In this document: positions 8,084-16,844 of the stretch, one piece after another
Numbering within the stretch: the first letter of the stretch is position 1
Layout of the letters: each line of letters begins with the position of its first letter
From: an uncultured Clostridia bacterium
GTDB taxonomy: Bacteria > Bacillota > Clostridia > Christensenellales > QALW01
NCBI GenBank assembly: GCA_934434555.1
Contig: CAKRZX010000006.1
Span: 1-64,000 of the forward strand
Reading direction: 5' to 3'
Length of the DNA: 64,000 nt
Made by a program: the position numbers and the translations under genes
Notes under the pieces: model-generated
Told to the model about the DNA's origin: nothing
Seen by the model: the letters and a program-made list of their open reading frames with translations, nothing else
Database searches by the model: none

Positions 8084-10277
8084 CAGATTGAAATCCATGC
8101 GTGAAACAAAAATAAGGCATACCTTGGAAAAGAGAAAGCAGAACGGATATACCGATTTGGATGACTTCGGCACAGTACCGATAAGCGAAGGCTATTCGGT
8201 TGAACCCTGGTATAACAGCGAAAACGGCTCGTTTTACGGTCTTGACGGAATGAGCGAGAACTTTTGCCGTGTAATTGATGCCCACGAGGCGTATGTTGAC
8301 CCAATGGAAATGCTTTGCGGCAGATGGCGCGATATGCTTGTAAACTATCGTGGAGACTTGCATTATGCCCCGGACTGGCTTAAAAAGAACAAAAAGCTTA
8401 TGCAGATGATGGCATCGTCTACCGACCAGTGGAGCAAGCGCTGGGACGAACAGCGTTTTCCGTATGACGACCTTAAACCCATGCAGCAAAAATACAATAT
8501 TCAGACAGGGATTGACGGCGATGCTCATTTTGCCTGTGATTACCGCATAGGGCTGAATCTCGGCTTTGGCGGACTGCTTGAAAAAATAGAAAAGTACCGC
8601 AATATAAATAAGGACAAAAAAGCGTTTTACGATGCTGAGGAAAAGTGCGTCAAAGCAATAATAAGGTTTGTTGACCGGCACACAAAAAAAGCAGAGGAGC
8701 TTCTTGAAAAAGAAACGCGCCCCGAAATACGCAAAACGCTTGAAACGATGGTTCTGACATGTAAGAATATTCGCCTGAACAAGCCCGAAACGTTTATTGA
8801 GGCTTGCCAGTGGGTGGTATTCTTTAACTGCGCATCGAGGATTTTTACCCGCGACGGCGCAGGATTCCAACTTGATACCGTACTTTTGCCTTACTACGAA
8901 CGTGATATCAAGGCAGGTATTCTTGACGATGAAACGGCAAAATTTATACTTGCCGACCTGCTTTTGTGTGACCCGCACTATTATCAAATTTCGGGCGTTG
9001 ACGAATTCGACAGGGATTTAACGAATCATCTTTCATACCTCGTGCTTGAAGCGGCGGATTCGATTAACATTTCCTGTAACCTTACGGTTCGGTATCACGG
9101 GAATTGCGACAGGGAGTTTTTGAAAAAAGCGGTATACTATTTGCTTAAAAACAAAAACGGCTGGCCCCGGTTCTGCTGCGATAAAAGCCTTTGCGAGGGC
9201 TATATGAAAAACGGCGTGGATAAGAAAACCGCTCGCGAGCGTATAGCGGTAGGGTGCAACTGGTGCTGTGTTCCGGGCAAGGAATTCCCGATGAATGACA
9301 CGGTAAAGGTTAACATTGCAAAGGTGTTTGAATGTGCGCTTAATGATATGAAAGCCGAAAAAGAAAAATCAACAAAACGTTTGTTTGAACTTTTCGGCGA
9401 ACATCTTAAAAAGGCGGTTGAAGTAACTGCAAAGGGTGTAAACCTGCATCTTGACCACATACATGATGTTACACCCGAACTGATTATGAATTTAATGTTT
9501 AACGGAAGCATTGAAAAGGGACTTGATGCGTCGGAATGTGCCGAACTTTATACCGTGGGTGTGGACGGCGCAGGGCTTGCTGTTGTAGCCGATTCACTTG
9601 GCGCAATAGAAACGCGGATCGAAACCGAAAAACGCGTAAGCTGGGACGAACTTTATTCTGCACTTGAAAATGATTTTCCCGATGAGCGGTTCAGGCTTAT
9701 TATGAATTCTTCGCCCAAATACTGCCACGGAGGAACGGTTTCCGACACATGGGCGAAGCGTTTAACGGAATGTTGGGTTAAAACGGTGGTTGACCAACAA
9801 ATGCCAAAGGGGCGCAAACTTGTACCCGGCTGGTTTTCGTGGGCAAGGACGATTGAGTACGGCTCAAAAGTAGGGGCAACACCCAACGGCAGACGTAAAG
9901 GCGAGCCCATTTCACACGGGGCAAACCCGAACCCGCACTTCCGTATAGACGGCGCACCCACTGCACAGTCAAACGGCATAGCGTCCGTTCAGTGCGGACG
10001 GGGAAATGCAGCGCCTTTGCAGATTGAATTTGACCCTCACGTTGCGGCAGACAAAAACGGCGTTGATACCGTGCTGACACTTATTGAGGGCCATTTCAGG
10101 CAGGGCGGAACACTGATAAACATCAACGTGCTTGACGGTGAGAAACTTCTTGCAGCAAACAAAAACCCCGACCTTTATCCCGATCTTGTGGTTAGGGTGA
10201 CAGGGTTTACGGCATACTTCGCTTCACTTTCGCCTGAATTCAGGCAACTTGTTGTTGACAGATTCCTTGCCGGATAA
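8067..10277 (+). CDS. glycyl radical enzyme of unknown substrate (pyruvate formate-lyase family)
   Basis: 736 residues from the ATG at 8067; GGAGG lies at 8050-8054, and the start overlaps the activase by 17 bases. The C-terminal glycyl motif VRVTGFTAYF places the radical on G713. Typical PFL-superfamily segments GAGLAVVADSLGAIET and GATPNGRRKGEP are present. The active-site loop reads VGCNWCCVPGKEF (C397, C400, C401). Aligned with the C-V-x-P loop of the superfamily, C401 is the likely thiyl radical. C400 precedes it as in pyruvate formate-lyase, and the Glu of the dehydratases (CVEP) is absent. So a diol, choline or hydroxyproline eliminase is unlikely by motif. Substrate unknown; the dehydrogenases suggest an oxidised sugar. 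Confidence 0.9.
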   Translation: MLSYADRLKSMRETKIRHTLEKRKQNGYTDLDDFGTVPISEGYSVEPWYNSENGSFYGLDGMSENFCRVIDAHEAYVDPMEMLCGRWRDMLVNYRGDLHYAPDWLKKNKKLMQMMASSTDQWSKRWDEQRFPYDDLKPMQQKYNIQTGIDGDAHFACDYRIGLNLGFGGLLEKIEKYRNINKDKKAFYDAEEKCVKAIIRFVDRHTKKAEELLEKETRPEIRKTLETMVLTCKNIRLNKPETFIEACQWVVFFNCASRIFTRDGAGFQLDTVLLPYYERDIKAGILDDETAKFILADLLLCDPHYYQISGVDEFDRDLTNHLSYLVLEAADSINISCNLTVRYHGNCDREFLKKAVYYLLKNKNGWPRFCCDKSLCEGYMKNGVDKKTARERIAVGCNWCCVPGKEFPMNDTVKVNIAKVFECALNDMKAEKEKSTKRLFELFGEHLKKAVEVTAKGVNLHLDHIHDVTPELIMNLMFNGSIEKGLDASECAELYTVGVDGAGLAVVADSLGAIETRIETEKRVSWDELYSALENDFPDERFRLIMNSSPKYCHGGTVSDTWAKRLTECWVKTVVDQQMPKGRKLVPGWFSWARTIEYGSKVGATPNGRRKGEPISHGANPNPHFRIDGAPTAQSNGIASVQCGRGNAAPLQIEFDPHVAADKNGVDTVLTLIEGHFRQGGTLININVLDGEKLLAANKNPDLYPDLVVRVTGFTAYFASLSPEFRQLVVDRFLAG

Positions 10278-10290
10278 AAATTGCTTTATT

Positions 10291-10352
10291 TGCACAGCAG
10301 ATTTATTTCCTTTCTTTTCATACATTCTTTCTTTCATTCTTGCTGCTGTGCA
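10291..10352. repeat. 10-base inverted repeat flanking a pyrimidine-rich 42-base spacer
   Basis: TGCACAGCAG (10291-10300) and its perfect complement CTGCTGTGCA (10343-10352) enclose a spacer rich in CTTT. The element lies between the glycyl radical gene and its terminator, so it would fold in the mRNA 3' end. It has no known role. Confidence 0.55.
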
Positions 10353-10360
10353 TTTAAGAC

Positions 10361-10387
10361 CCCCCGCTTTTTGCGGGGGTGTTTTTT
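10361..10387 (+). terminator. rho-independent terminator of the glycyl radical operon
   Basis: The stem CCCCCGC/GCGGGGG with a short T-rich loop is followed by TGTTTTTTT. It ends the operon that starts at 2928 and separates it from the convergent parC gene. Confidence 0.88.
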
Positions 10388-10455
10388 TACCGAAAACATT
10401 TTTCAGGCATCGGCCCCACATAAAAACAGAAGCCGATGCCGAAATTATTATAAGC

Positions 10456-12897
10456 CTAAATCAGCAGTGTGCAGACATCGGAAATTTCATCGCCCATAAC
10501 TGCAAGTATATAGGGTTTACCCGCCGAAAGACGCTGCTCTATAAACAGTGTTTCACTGTTTAATACGTCAGTTTCGCCGTTTGTGTGCAGCGCAAGGATA
10601 TCGACAGGCTCTTTAACGTAAACCGCGCCGGCAATTTTTGACCCGTTTGAACCGTTTTTGCGCCACTCAAAGGTCTTGTTGCCCTTACGCGCGCGCAAAC
10701 TCAGTTCGTAGTCAACCGCAAGAGTGCGTTTTCCGTAACCCTTTTCGGTAAATACCGCAATTTCGCCCTCATCGGTTACCTGTGACGCAAATATAACACG
10801 GTCGTTTTCATCAAGAGAGATTCCCTTAACGCCCGCGGTTACGCGCCCGGTGGTTGAAACGTCGGAAGTGTCAATATTAAGGCTCATTGCATTTTGGGTT
10901 ATGAACAGCACGCTTGCGTCCTTTTTGCGGATATCTACCGTAATAACTTTATCGCCGTCTTTAAGGGTAATGGCATTAAATTTATTCTTTTTAACCGCAT
11001 ACTCGCTTAAAGCGGAAATTTTAATCATTCCCCTTTCGGTAAGGAAAACAAGTTCACCGTCGGGAAGGGCGGCTTTATATACAAAACCGAAAACAATACG
11101 CTCGTTTTCTTCAAAGCCGGAACACAGTCTGCCGGGAGCACAGCCCTTGTCGCGCCACTTGTAATCGGGGATATCCTCAACTTTTACGTTGTAGCAGTTG
11201 CCCGAATTTGTAAAGAACAGCACATTCATATCGGTTTGCGCGGGCATAATAAGCGTTAGCGCGTCGTTACCCGTTTGCGGAGCGTCTTTTGAAGAAAGGT
11301 TGTAGTTTTTTACAAAAGAGCGGCGGATAAAACTTTGCCTGTCAACCGAAAGTACAACATCTTCTACTGTCCTGAATGTATCGCGGGTAACTTCTTCCTC
11401 TTTATGCCCGTAAACAATTTCCGTTTTACGGGGACTTTTGAATTTGCGTTTTATATCAAGTAGGTTTTTCTTAATAACTGCGTTAAGTTTTGCCTTGCTG
11501 TTAAGTATGCTTTCAAGTTCGGCAATCAAAGCGCGGACTTCTTTAAGTTCTTTTTCAAGGCTTTCTATTTCAAGCCCGGTCAGCCGCTGCAAACGCATTT
11601 CAAGTATGGCGGTTGCCTGCCGGTCGGTTAAATCAAAGGTTTCGCGCAAACGCTCTTTTGCGGTGCGCACATTGGGCGAAGAGCGGATTATTTTGATAAC
11701 TTTGTCGATATTCTGTATGGCTATCATAAGCCCCGACAGAATTTCTTCCCTCTGACGCGCGGACTCCAAATCGTGGCGAACGCGCTTGCGCTCAACTTCT
11801 TTTTGATATTCGATATAGCATTTTGTGATTTCCAACAGACCCATCTGTTTGGGTTTGCCATCGGCAATGGCTACCATATTTACACCGAAAGTCTTTTGCA
11901 GATTGCTGTATTTATAAAGATAGGGAAGAATCTTGTCAATATCGCCGTCTTTTTTTACTTCGATAACGGCGCGCAGACCCTCACGGTCGGATTCGTCACG
12001 GATATCACTTATGGCGGTAAGGGGGCCTTTCTTCTCGTTTACCATTTTCATAATTTCAACAAGCATTGCCGCCTTGTTTACCTGATAGGGCACTTCGTGA
12101 ATAACGATAAGTTTTTTACCGTTTGTGCCGTTTTCAACGGAAATTTTTGCACGCATGGTAAGCTTGCCGCTGCCGTTTGTGTATGCGTCCTTTATCGCTT
12201 CGCCGTTGACAATGAGTCCGCCGGTGGGGAAGTCGGGACCTTTAATATATTTAAGCATTTCGTCAAGAGTAATGCGCGGATTGTCTATTTGCGCAACAAC
12301 GCCGTCGATTACTTCGGCAAGGTTGTGGGTGGGGATATTTGTAGCAAGACCAACCGCTATTCCCGTTGCGCCGTTTACAAGAAGATTCGGGAATCGCCCC
12401 GGGAGAATATCCGGTTCTTTTCTTGTATCGTCAAAGTTCAGTGACCACTTTACCGTATCTTTTTCAATATCCCGCAGCAGTTCAAGCGCAAGGGGCGCCA
12501 TACGTGCTTCGGTATAACGGAATGCAGCGGCAGAGTCGCCGTCAATTGACCCGAAATTGCCGTGACCGTCCACAAGGGGCGCACGCATAACAAAGTCCTG
12601 CGCCATACGCACCATAGTGTCGTATATTGAGGAATCACCGTGGGGGTGGTATTTTGCCATCGTTTCGCCCACTATGTTTGCCGATTTCTTAAATGGCTTG
12701 TCCGGGGTAAGACCCTGCTCGTACATAACGTAAAGAATACGCCTTTGCACGGGCTTTAAGCCGTCCTCAACGCGGGGAAGAGCACGCTCCAAAATAACGT
12801 GCTCGGAATAGGGAATCATGGACGAATGCATAACATCTTCCATCGTTTGATGGAGTATGGTGCTGTTATCTATGATTTCGTCGTTTTTCTTTGCCAT
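10456..12897 (-). CDS. parC: type IIA topoisomerase subunit A, probably topoisomerase IV ParC
   Basis: 813 residues. The breakage-reunion domain has the quinolone-region segment HPHGDSSIYDTMVRMAQ and the catalytic Tyr in FRYTEARM (Y128). A long coiled-coil region (about 370-480) and a C-terminal beta-pinwheel follow. The DNA gyrase signature QRRGGKG (GyrA box) is not found; the corresponding place after EKGYGKRT reads LRARKGNKTFEW. That, and the order parE-parC away from any dnaA-recF cluster, favours topoisomerase IV (decatenation) over gyrase. The start overlaps the parE stop by one base (TAATG), implying translational coupling. It is the last gene of the DUF512-der-plsY-parE-parC operon. 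The remaining doubt is gyrA versus parC. Confidence 0.9.
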   Translation of the reverse strand: MAKKNDEIIDNSTILHQTMEDVMHSSMIPYSEHVILERALPRVEDGLKPVQRRILYVMYEQGLTPDKPFKKSANIVGETMAKYHPHGDSSIYDTMVRMAQDFVMRAPLVDGHGNFGSIDGDSAAAFRYTEARMAPLALELLRDIEKDTVKWSLNFDDTRKEPDILPGRFPNLLVNGATGIAVGLATNIPTHNLAEVIDGVVAQIDNPRITLDEMLKYIKGPDFPTGGLIVNGEAIKDAYTNGSGKLTMRAKISVENGTNGKKLIVIHEVPYQVNKAAMLVEIMKMVNEKKGPLTAISDIRDESDREGLRAVIEVKKDGDIDKILPYLYKYSNLQKTFGVNMVAIADGKPKQMGLLEITKCYIEYQKEVERKRVRHDLESARQREEILSGLMIAIQNIDKVIKIIRSSPNVRTAKERLRETFDLTDRQATAILEMRLQRLTGLEIESLEKELKEVRALIAELESILNSKAKLNAVIKKNLLDIKRKFKSPRKTEIVYGHKEEEVTRDTFRTVEDVVLSVDRQSFIRRSFVKNYNLSSKDAPQTGNDALTLIMPAQTDMNVLFFTNSGNCYNVKVEDIPDYKWRDKGCAPGRLCSGFEENERIVFGFVYKAALPDGELVFLTERGMIKISALSEYAVKKNKFNAITLKDGDKVITVDIRKKDASVLFITQNAMSLNIDTSDVSTTGRVTAGVKGISLDENDRVIFASQVTDEGEIAVFTEKGYGKRTLAVDYELSLRARKGNKTFEWRKNGSNGSKIAGAVYVKEPVDILALHTNGETDVLNSETLFIEQRLSAGKPYILAVMGDEISDVCTLLI

Positions 12898-14858
12898 TAT
12901 TTAAGCGCCCCCGTTTCCTTTGCAAATTGGTCAACCTTATTGAAGTTGGCGTTTTCGATTATATACTGTCTGCGCACGTCAACCTTATCGCCCATAAGCA
13001 CCGTTACAAGACGTTCCGCCTCAGTGGCGTCCTCAATGGTAACCTGAACAAGAGTGCGGTGAGCGGGGTTCATAGTCGTTTCCCACAGTTGCTCCGGGTC
13101 CATTTCACCCAAGCCTTTGTAGCGCTGAATAACGTACCCTCTGCCCAGTTTCTCTGCGGCGGCAATGCGTTCTTCATCGGAATAGCAGTAAATAAGTTCT
13201 TTTGTTGACGATTTTTCAAGCCTGTACAGCGGCGGAGTGCCGATGTAAACGTGCCCCTCGGTAATAAGCGGCTTCATATACCGGTAGAAGAACGTGAGCA
13301 GCAGCGACCGAATATGTCCGCCGTCCTGGTCGGCATCGGCAAGAATAATTATTTTATTGTATTTTAACTGAGTAATATCAAAGTCGTCGTCAATTCCCGT
13401 GCCGAGCGCAGTTATAAGCGAACAGTATTCTTCGTTGCCGAGGATTTGCTCTATCCTGCGTTTCTCACTGTTGGCGGGCTTGCCCCTGAGGGGGAGAATT
13501 GCCTGAAAGCGCCGGTCGCGGCCTTGCTTTGCACTGCCGCCCGCAGAGTCGCCCTCAACGATTATAAGTTCGTTCTGTTCGGCTTTCCGCCCCGTACAGG
13601 GCGAAAGCTTGCCTACAAGCGCAGTTATATCAAGGCTGTTTTTCTTCCTTGCAATGTCCTTTGCTTTTTTTGCCGCCTCACGCACTTTTGCCGCGGCAAC
13701 GGCTTTTTCAAGTATTATTGCACCTATTGCATCGTTTTTAGGGTCGTCAAGATATTTTGTTAACCCCTCACTAATAACCGCCTCCACTGCGGGGCGCGCT
13801 TCAACCGAGCCGAGTTTAGCCTTTGTCTGCCCCTCAAACTGAACATTCTGCATTTTTATTGCTATTATTGCGGTCATTCCCTCGCGGAAATCTTCGCCGT
13901 TAAAGTTCGGGTCTTTTTCTTTCAGAATTTCTCTGCGGCGCGCGTAATCGTTAAGCACCTTCGTCAAAGCGGTTCTGAAACCCGTTTCGTGGGTTCCGCC
14001 CTCGCCGGTGGGAATATTGTTTACAAAGGAAACGGTATTTTCGCTGTAAGAATCGGTGTACTGTATTGCCGCTTCAACGCGGATTCCGTTGTTTTCGCCC
14101 TTAATTACTATGGGCTGCTCAAACATTACGGTTTTGCCCTCGTTGGAATACTTCACGAAATCGGCAATGCCGCCCTCAAAGTGATAATGCTTTTCTTTCT
14201 CTTCGCCAGGACGCAGGTCAATCAGGTTTATTTTCAGTCCCGCGTTAAGAAACGCAAGTTCCTTTAATCGGTGGGCAATAGTTTCAAATTTAAAATTGGC
14301 TGTGCCGAATACAAGTTTGTCGGGTTTGAAAGTAACAAGAGAGCCGTGCTTTTCGGTTGTGCCCGTTTTGGTTAACGGGAATTTAGTTGCGCCTGAGATA
14401 ATTTTCTTTTTGTCCGGCGTATACTGCCGTTCAAACTCCACACGGTATGTTTTATAATCCTTATAAACTTCAACAGTGGTCCATTCCGACAGAGCGTTTA
14501 CCACGCTGGCGCCTACGCCGTGAAGTCCGCCGCTGAACTGATATTGGGTATTGTCAAACTTTCCGCCTGCGTGAAGTTGGGTAAAAATAACTTCAACCCC
14601 CGAAATGCCTTTCTGGGGGTGAATATCTACCGGCATTCCTCTGCCGTTATCTTCAACTGATGCCACATTTCCCTCACTAAGCGTAACGGTTACTTCGTCG
14701 GCATATCCGTTTGCCGCCTCGTCAATGGCGTTGTCGACAATTTCCCACAAAAGATGGTGCATACCCTCGGGACCCGTGGTACCTATATACATACCCGGGC
14801 GCATTCTTACGGCATCAAGTCCTTCAAGTATTTTAATATCCTTTGCTTCGTATCCCAT
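12897..14858 (-). CDS. parE: type IIA topoisomerase subunit B, probably topoisomerase IV ParE
   Basis: 653 residues. The GHKL ATPase domain has IVDNAIDEA, DNGRGMPVDIH and GGLHGVGASVVNALS. A transducer domain follows, then the TOPRIM domain with EGDSAGGSAKQ and ADADQDG, and the C-terminal IQRYKGLGEMDPEQLWETTM signature. This is the ATP-driven partner of the adjacent subunit A. The length and lack of a large insertion fit a Gram-positive ParE or GyrB; the assignment to ParE rests on its partner's missing GyrA box. A GGAGG site precedes the ATG, 18 bases after plsY, in the same operon. Confidence 0.9.
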   Translation of the reverse strand: MGYEAKDIKILEGLDAVRMRPGMYIGTTGPEGMHHLLWEIVDNAIDEAANGYADEVTVTLSEGNVASVEDNGRGMPVDIHPQKGISGVEVIFTQLHAGGKFDNTQYQFSGGLHGVGASVVNALSEWTTVEVYKDYKTYRVEFERQYTPDKKKIISGATKFPLTKTGTTEKHGSLVTFKPDKLVFGTANFKFETIAHRLKELAFLNAGLKINLIDLRPGEEKEKHYHFEGGIADFVKYSNEGKTVMFEQPIVIKGENNGIRVEAAIQYTDSYSENTVSFVNNIPTGEGGTHETGFRTALTKVLNDYARRREILKEKDPNFNGEDFREGMTAIIAIKMQNVQFEGQTKAKLGSVEARPAVEAVISEGLTKYLDDPKNDAIGAIILEKAVAAAKVREAAKKAKDIARKKNSLDITALVGKLSPCTGRKAEQNELIIVEGDSAGGSAKQGRDRRFQAILPLRGKPANSEKRRIEQILGNEEYCSLITALGTGIDDDFDITQLKYNKIIILADADQDGGHIRSLLLTFFYRYMKPLITEGHVYIGTPPLYRLEKSSTKELIYCYSDEERIAAAEKLGRGYVIQRYKGLGEMDPEQLWETTMNPAHRTLVQVTIEDATEAERLVTVLMGDKVDVRRQYIIENANFNKVDQFAKETGALK

Positions 14859-14876
14859 TAAAAAACCTCCGAGAAA

Positions 14877-15518
14877 TTATTTGAATATTTTCATCTGTTT
14901 TTCTTCGCCCTTTATAAGACGAACAATATTTTCCCTGTGCATAAAGACCATAAGCAGGAACATAAACCACAGGGCGATTATTTCATAAATGTCGCCGCAA
15001 GCGTCAAAAATGCTGTAAACTATTGCTGCAAGCAACATTGTTACGATTGAAACAACCGAATATACTTTGATTTTGAGATTAAGCACTATTGCAAGCCCGA
15101 TAAAAGCAAGCCCCAGCCACGGGTTGAGCACCGCAAGCAAACCGAGAGAACAGGAAACGCCCTTTCCGCCCTTAAAGCCCATAAATACGGGAAAGTTATG
15201 CCCCAAAACCGCGGCGATTCCGCCTACAAGCACCTGCGGGGAAGTAAAACCGTAAAGAAGAGAATATCCCTCAAAGCCCTTGCCGATTATAATGCAACCC
15301 AAAACAGCCGCGCCTGCGGCTTTAACTGCATCGCCCAAAAATACGGGAACGGCATATTTAAGCCCGAAATTGCGCAGAATGTTTGCTGCGCCCGCATTTC
15401 CGCTGCCGAGGGTACGTATATCGCGCTTGCTTAGAGCATTGCTCATTATATTTGAAAAAGAGATATTGCCTAAAAGATATCCTATAACAAAAGCAATAAT
15501 ATAACGCAATACGGTCAT
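14877..15518 (-). CDS. plsY: glycerol-3-phosphate acyltransferase PlsY
   Basis: 213 residues with about five membrane segments and the three PlsY loop motifs: LGSGNAGAANILRNFG near residue 40, GHNFPVFMGFKGGKGV near 105-120, and HRENIVRLIKG near 195. PlsY transfers an acyl group from acyl-phosphate to glycerol-3-phosphate at the inner face of the membrane, the first step of phospholipid synthesis in most Gram-positive bacteria. Its start overlaps the der stop by one base, an arrangement common in Clostridia. The slightly lysine-rich C-terminus is unremarkable. Confidence 0.95.
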   Translation of the reverse strand: MTVLRYIIAFVIGYLLGNISFSNIMSNALSKRDIRTLGSGNAGAANILRNFGLKYAVPVFLGDAVKAAGAAVLGCIIIGKGFEGYSLLYGFTSPQVLVGGIAAVLGHNFPVFMGFKGGKGVSCSLGLLAVLNPWLGLAFIGLAIVLNLKIKVYSVVSIVTMLLAAIVYSIFDACGDIYEIIALWFMFLLMVFMHRENIVRLIKGEEKQMKIFK

Positions 15519-16837
15519 CAGTTCTCTTTCTCCTTTTCACGCAAAATAATGTTTATGGGCGTTCCCTTAAAGCCGAAAGCCTCACGGAACGTGTTTTCAA
15601 GATAACGCTTGTATGAAAAATGCATAAGTTTTGCATCGTTTACGAACAGAACAAACGTGGGCGGACGCACACCCACCTGTGCGGCGTACTTGATTTTTAT
15701 TCTTCTGCCGTTCTTTGCGGGCGGCTCGTTCATCTGCATTGCGTCGGAAAGAGTGTCATTAAGCACACCGGTGGTAATGCGTTTTGACGCAATATCGTAA
15801 AGTTCGGCGCACATATCAAGCAGTTTTTGCGTGCGCTGACCGGTAAGCGCGGAAATGAAAATATATTCAACGTAGTCCATAAACGCCAAATCAACGCGCA
15901 TACGCTTTTTGAACTTTTCGCTCGTGTTCGTGTCCTTTTCTATAAGATCCCACTTGTTTACAACAACTATTGCCGCTTTGCCCTGATCCTTTACGAAACC
16001 TGCAATTTTTACGTCCTGTTCCGTCATTCCGGCAGAGGCGTCAAGAACGATTAAAGCCACGTCGCAGCGGCGGATTGCGTCAAGAGAGCGAATAACGCTG
16101 TATCTTTCGACTGTGCCGTCGTCAACGGACTTTTTGCGGCGAATTCCCGCAGTGTCGATAAGTACGAAATTCTTTCCGTTTGCCTCAATCGGCGTATCAA
16201 TTGCATCACGGGTTGTTCCGGGTATATCGCTTACTATTGTGCGCGTTTCGCCGAGCAGCCTGTTTACAAGCGATGATTTACCCGCATTGGGTTTGCCCAC
16301 AACCGCGATTTTTATCGTGTCATCCTCTTCCGTTTCATCAACTTTGGGAAGGTGTTCAACAATCCTGTCAAGTAAATCGCCGAAGCCCGTCATATTGAGC
16401 GCGGAAATAGCCGACGGTTCGCCCAAACCGAGAGAATAAAAGTCATATACGCTGTCTTCAAGGGCGGGACTGTCAACTTTATTTACAACAAGAATGATGT
16501 TATTGTGCTTTTTGCGCAGGAAATCGGCAACGTCGGCGTCGGCGGAGAGCATACCCTGACGGGCATCGGTAAAAAACAGAATTACGTCTGCGGTTTCTAC
16601 CGCCACTTCCGCCTGTTTCAGCATTTCATTATAAAATATATCGTCGCTTTTAAGTTCTATTCCGCCGGTATCGATAAGCGTGAAGTTATAGTCAAGCCAC
16701 GTAACATCGGCATAAAGACGGTCACGGGTAACACCGGGAGTGTCCTCTACTATTGAAAGGCGCTTGCCCGAAAGCTTATTGAAAAAAGTTGATTTTCCTA
16801 CATTTGGTCTGCCGACTACGGCAACAAGGGGTTTCAT
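15518..16837 (-). CDS. der: ribosome biogenesis GTPase Der
   Basis: 439 residues with two tandem GTPase domains. The first has GRPNVGKST, DTPGVTRDR and NKVD; the second has GKPNAGKSS, DIPGTTRDAID and NKWD. The C-terminal KH-like domain is basic and includes RIKIKYAAQVGVRPPTFVLF. Der is an essential factor for 50S ribosomal subunit assembly. It lies 7 bases after the DUF512 gene and overlaps plsY, a conserved clostridial gene order. The length matches the family. Confidence 0.97.
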   Translation of the reverse strand: MKPLVAVVGRPNVGKSTFFNKLSGKRLSIVEDTPGVTRDRLYADVTWLDYNFTLIDTGGIELKSDDIFYNEMLKQAEVAVETADVILFFTDARQGMLSADADVADFLRKKHNNIILVVNKVDSPALEDSVYDFYSLGLGEPSAISALNMTGFGDLLDRIVEHLPKVDETEEDDTIKIAVVGKPNAGKSSLVNRLLGETRTIVSDIPGTTRDAIDTPIEANGKNFVLIDTAGIRRKKSVDDGTVERYSVIRSLDAIRRCDVALIVLDASAGMTEQDVKIAGFVKDQGKAAIVVVNKWDLIEKDTNTSEKFKKRMRVDLAFMDYVEYIFISALTGQRTQKLLDMCAELYDIASKRITTGVLNDTLSDAMQMNEPPAKNGRRIKIKYAAQVGVRPPTFVLFVNDAKLMHFSYKRYLENTFREAFGFKGTPINIILREKEKEN

Positions 16838-16844
16838 ATATAAA

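Noticed and set aside
10249..10563. Plus-strand open frame spanning the end of the radical-enzyme gene and the terminator
   Set aside because: It crosses a strong terminator, has no ribosome site and enters parC antisense.
11773..12444. Plus-strand open frame of 223 codons opposite parC
   Set aside because: It lies wholly within parC; the translated product is low-complexity and aromatic-rich, with no ribosome site.
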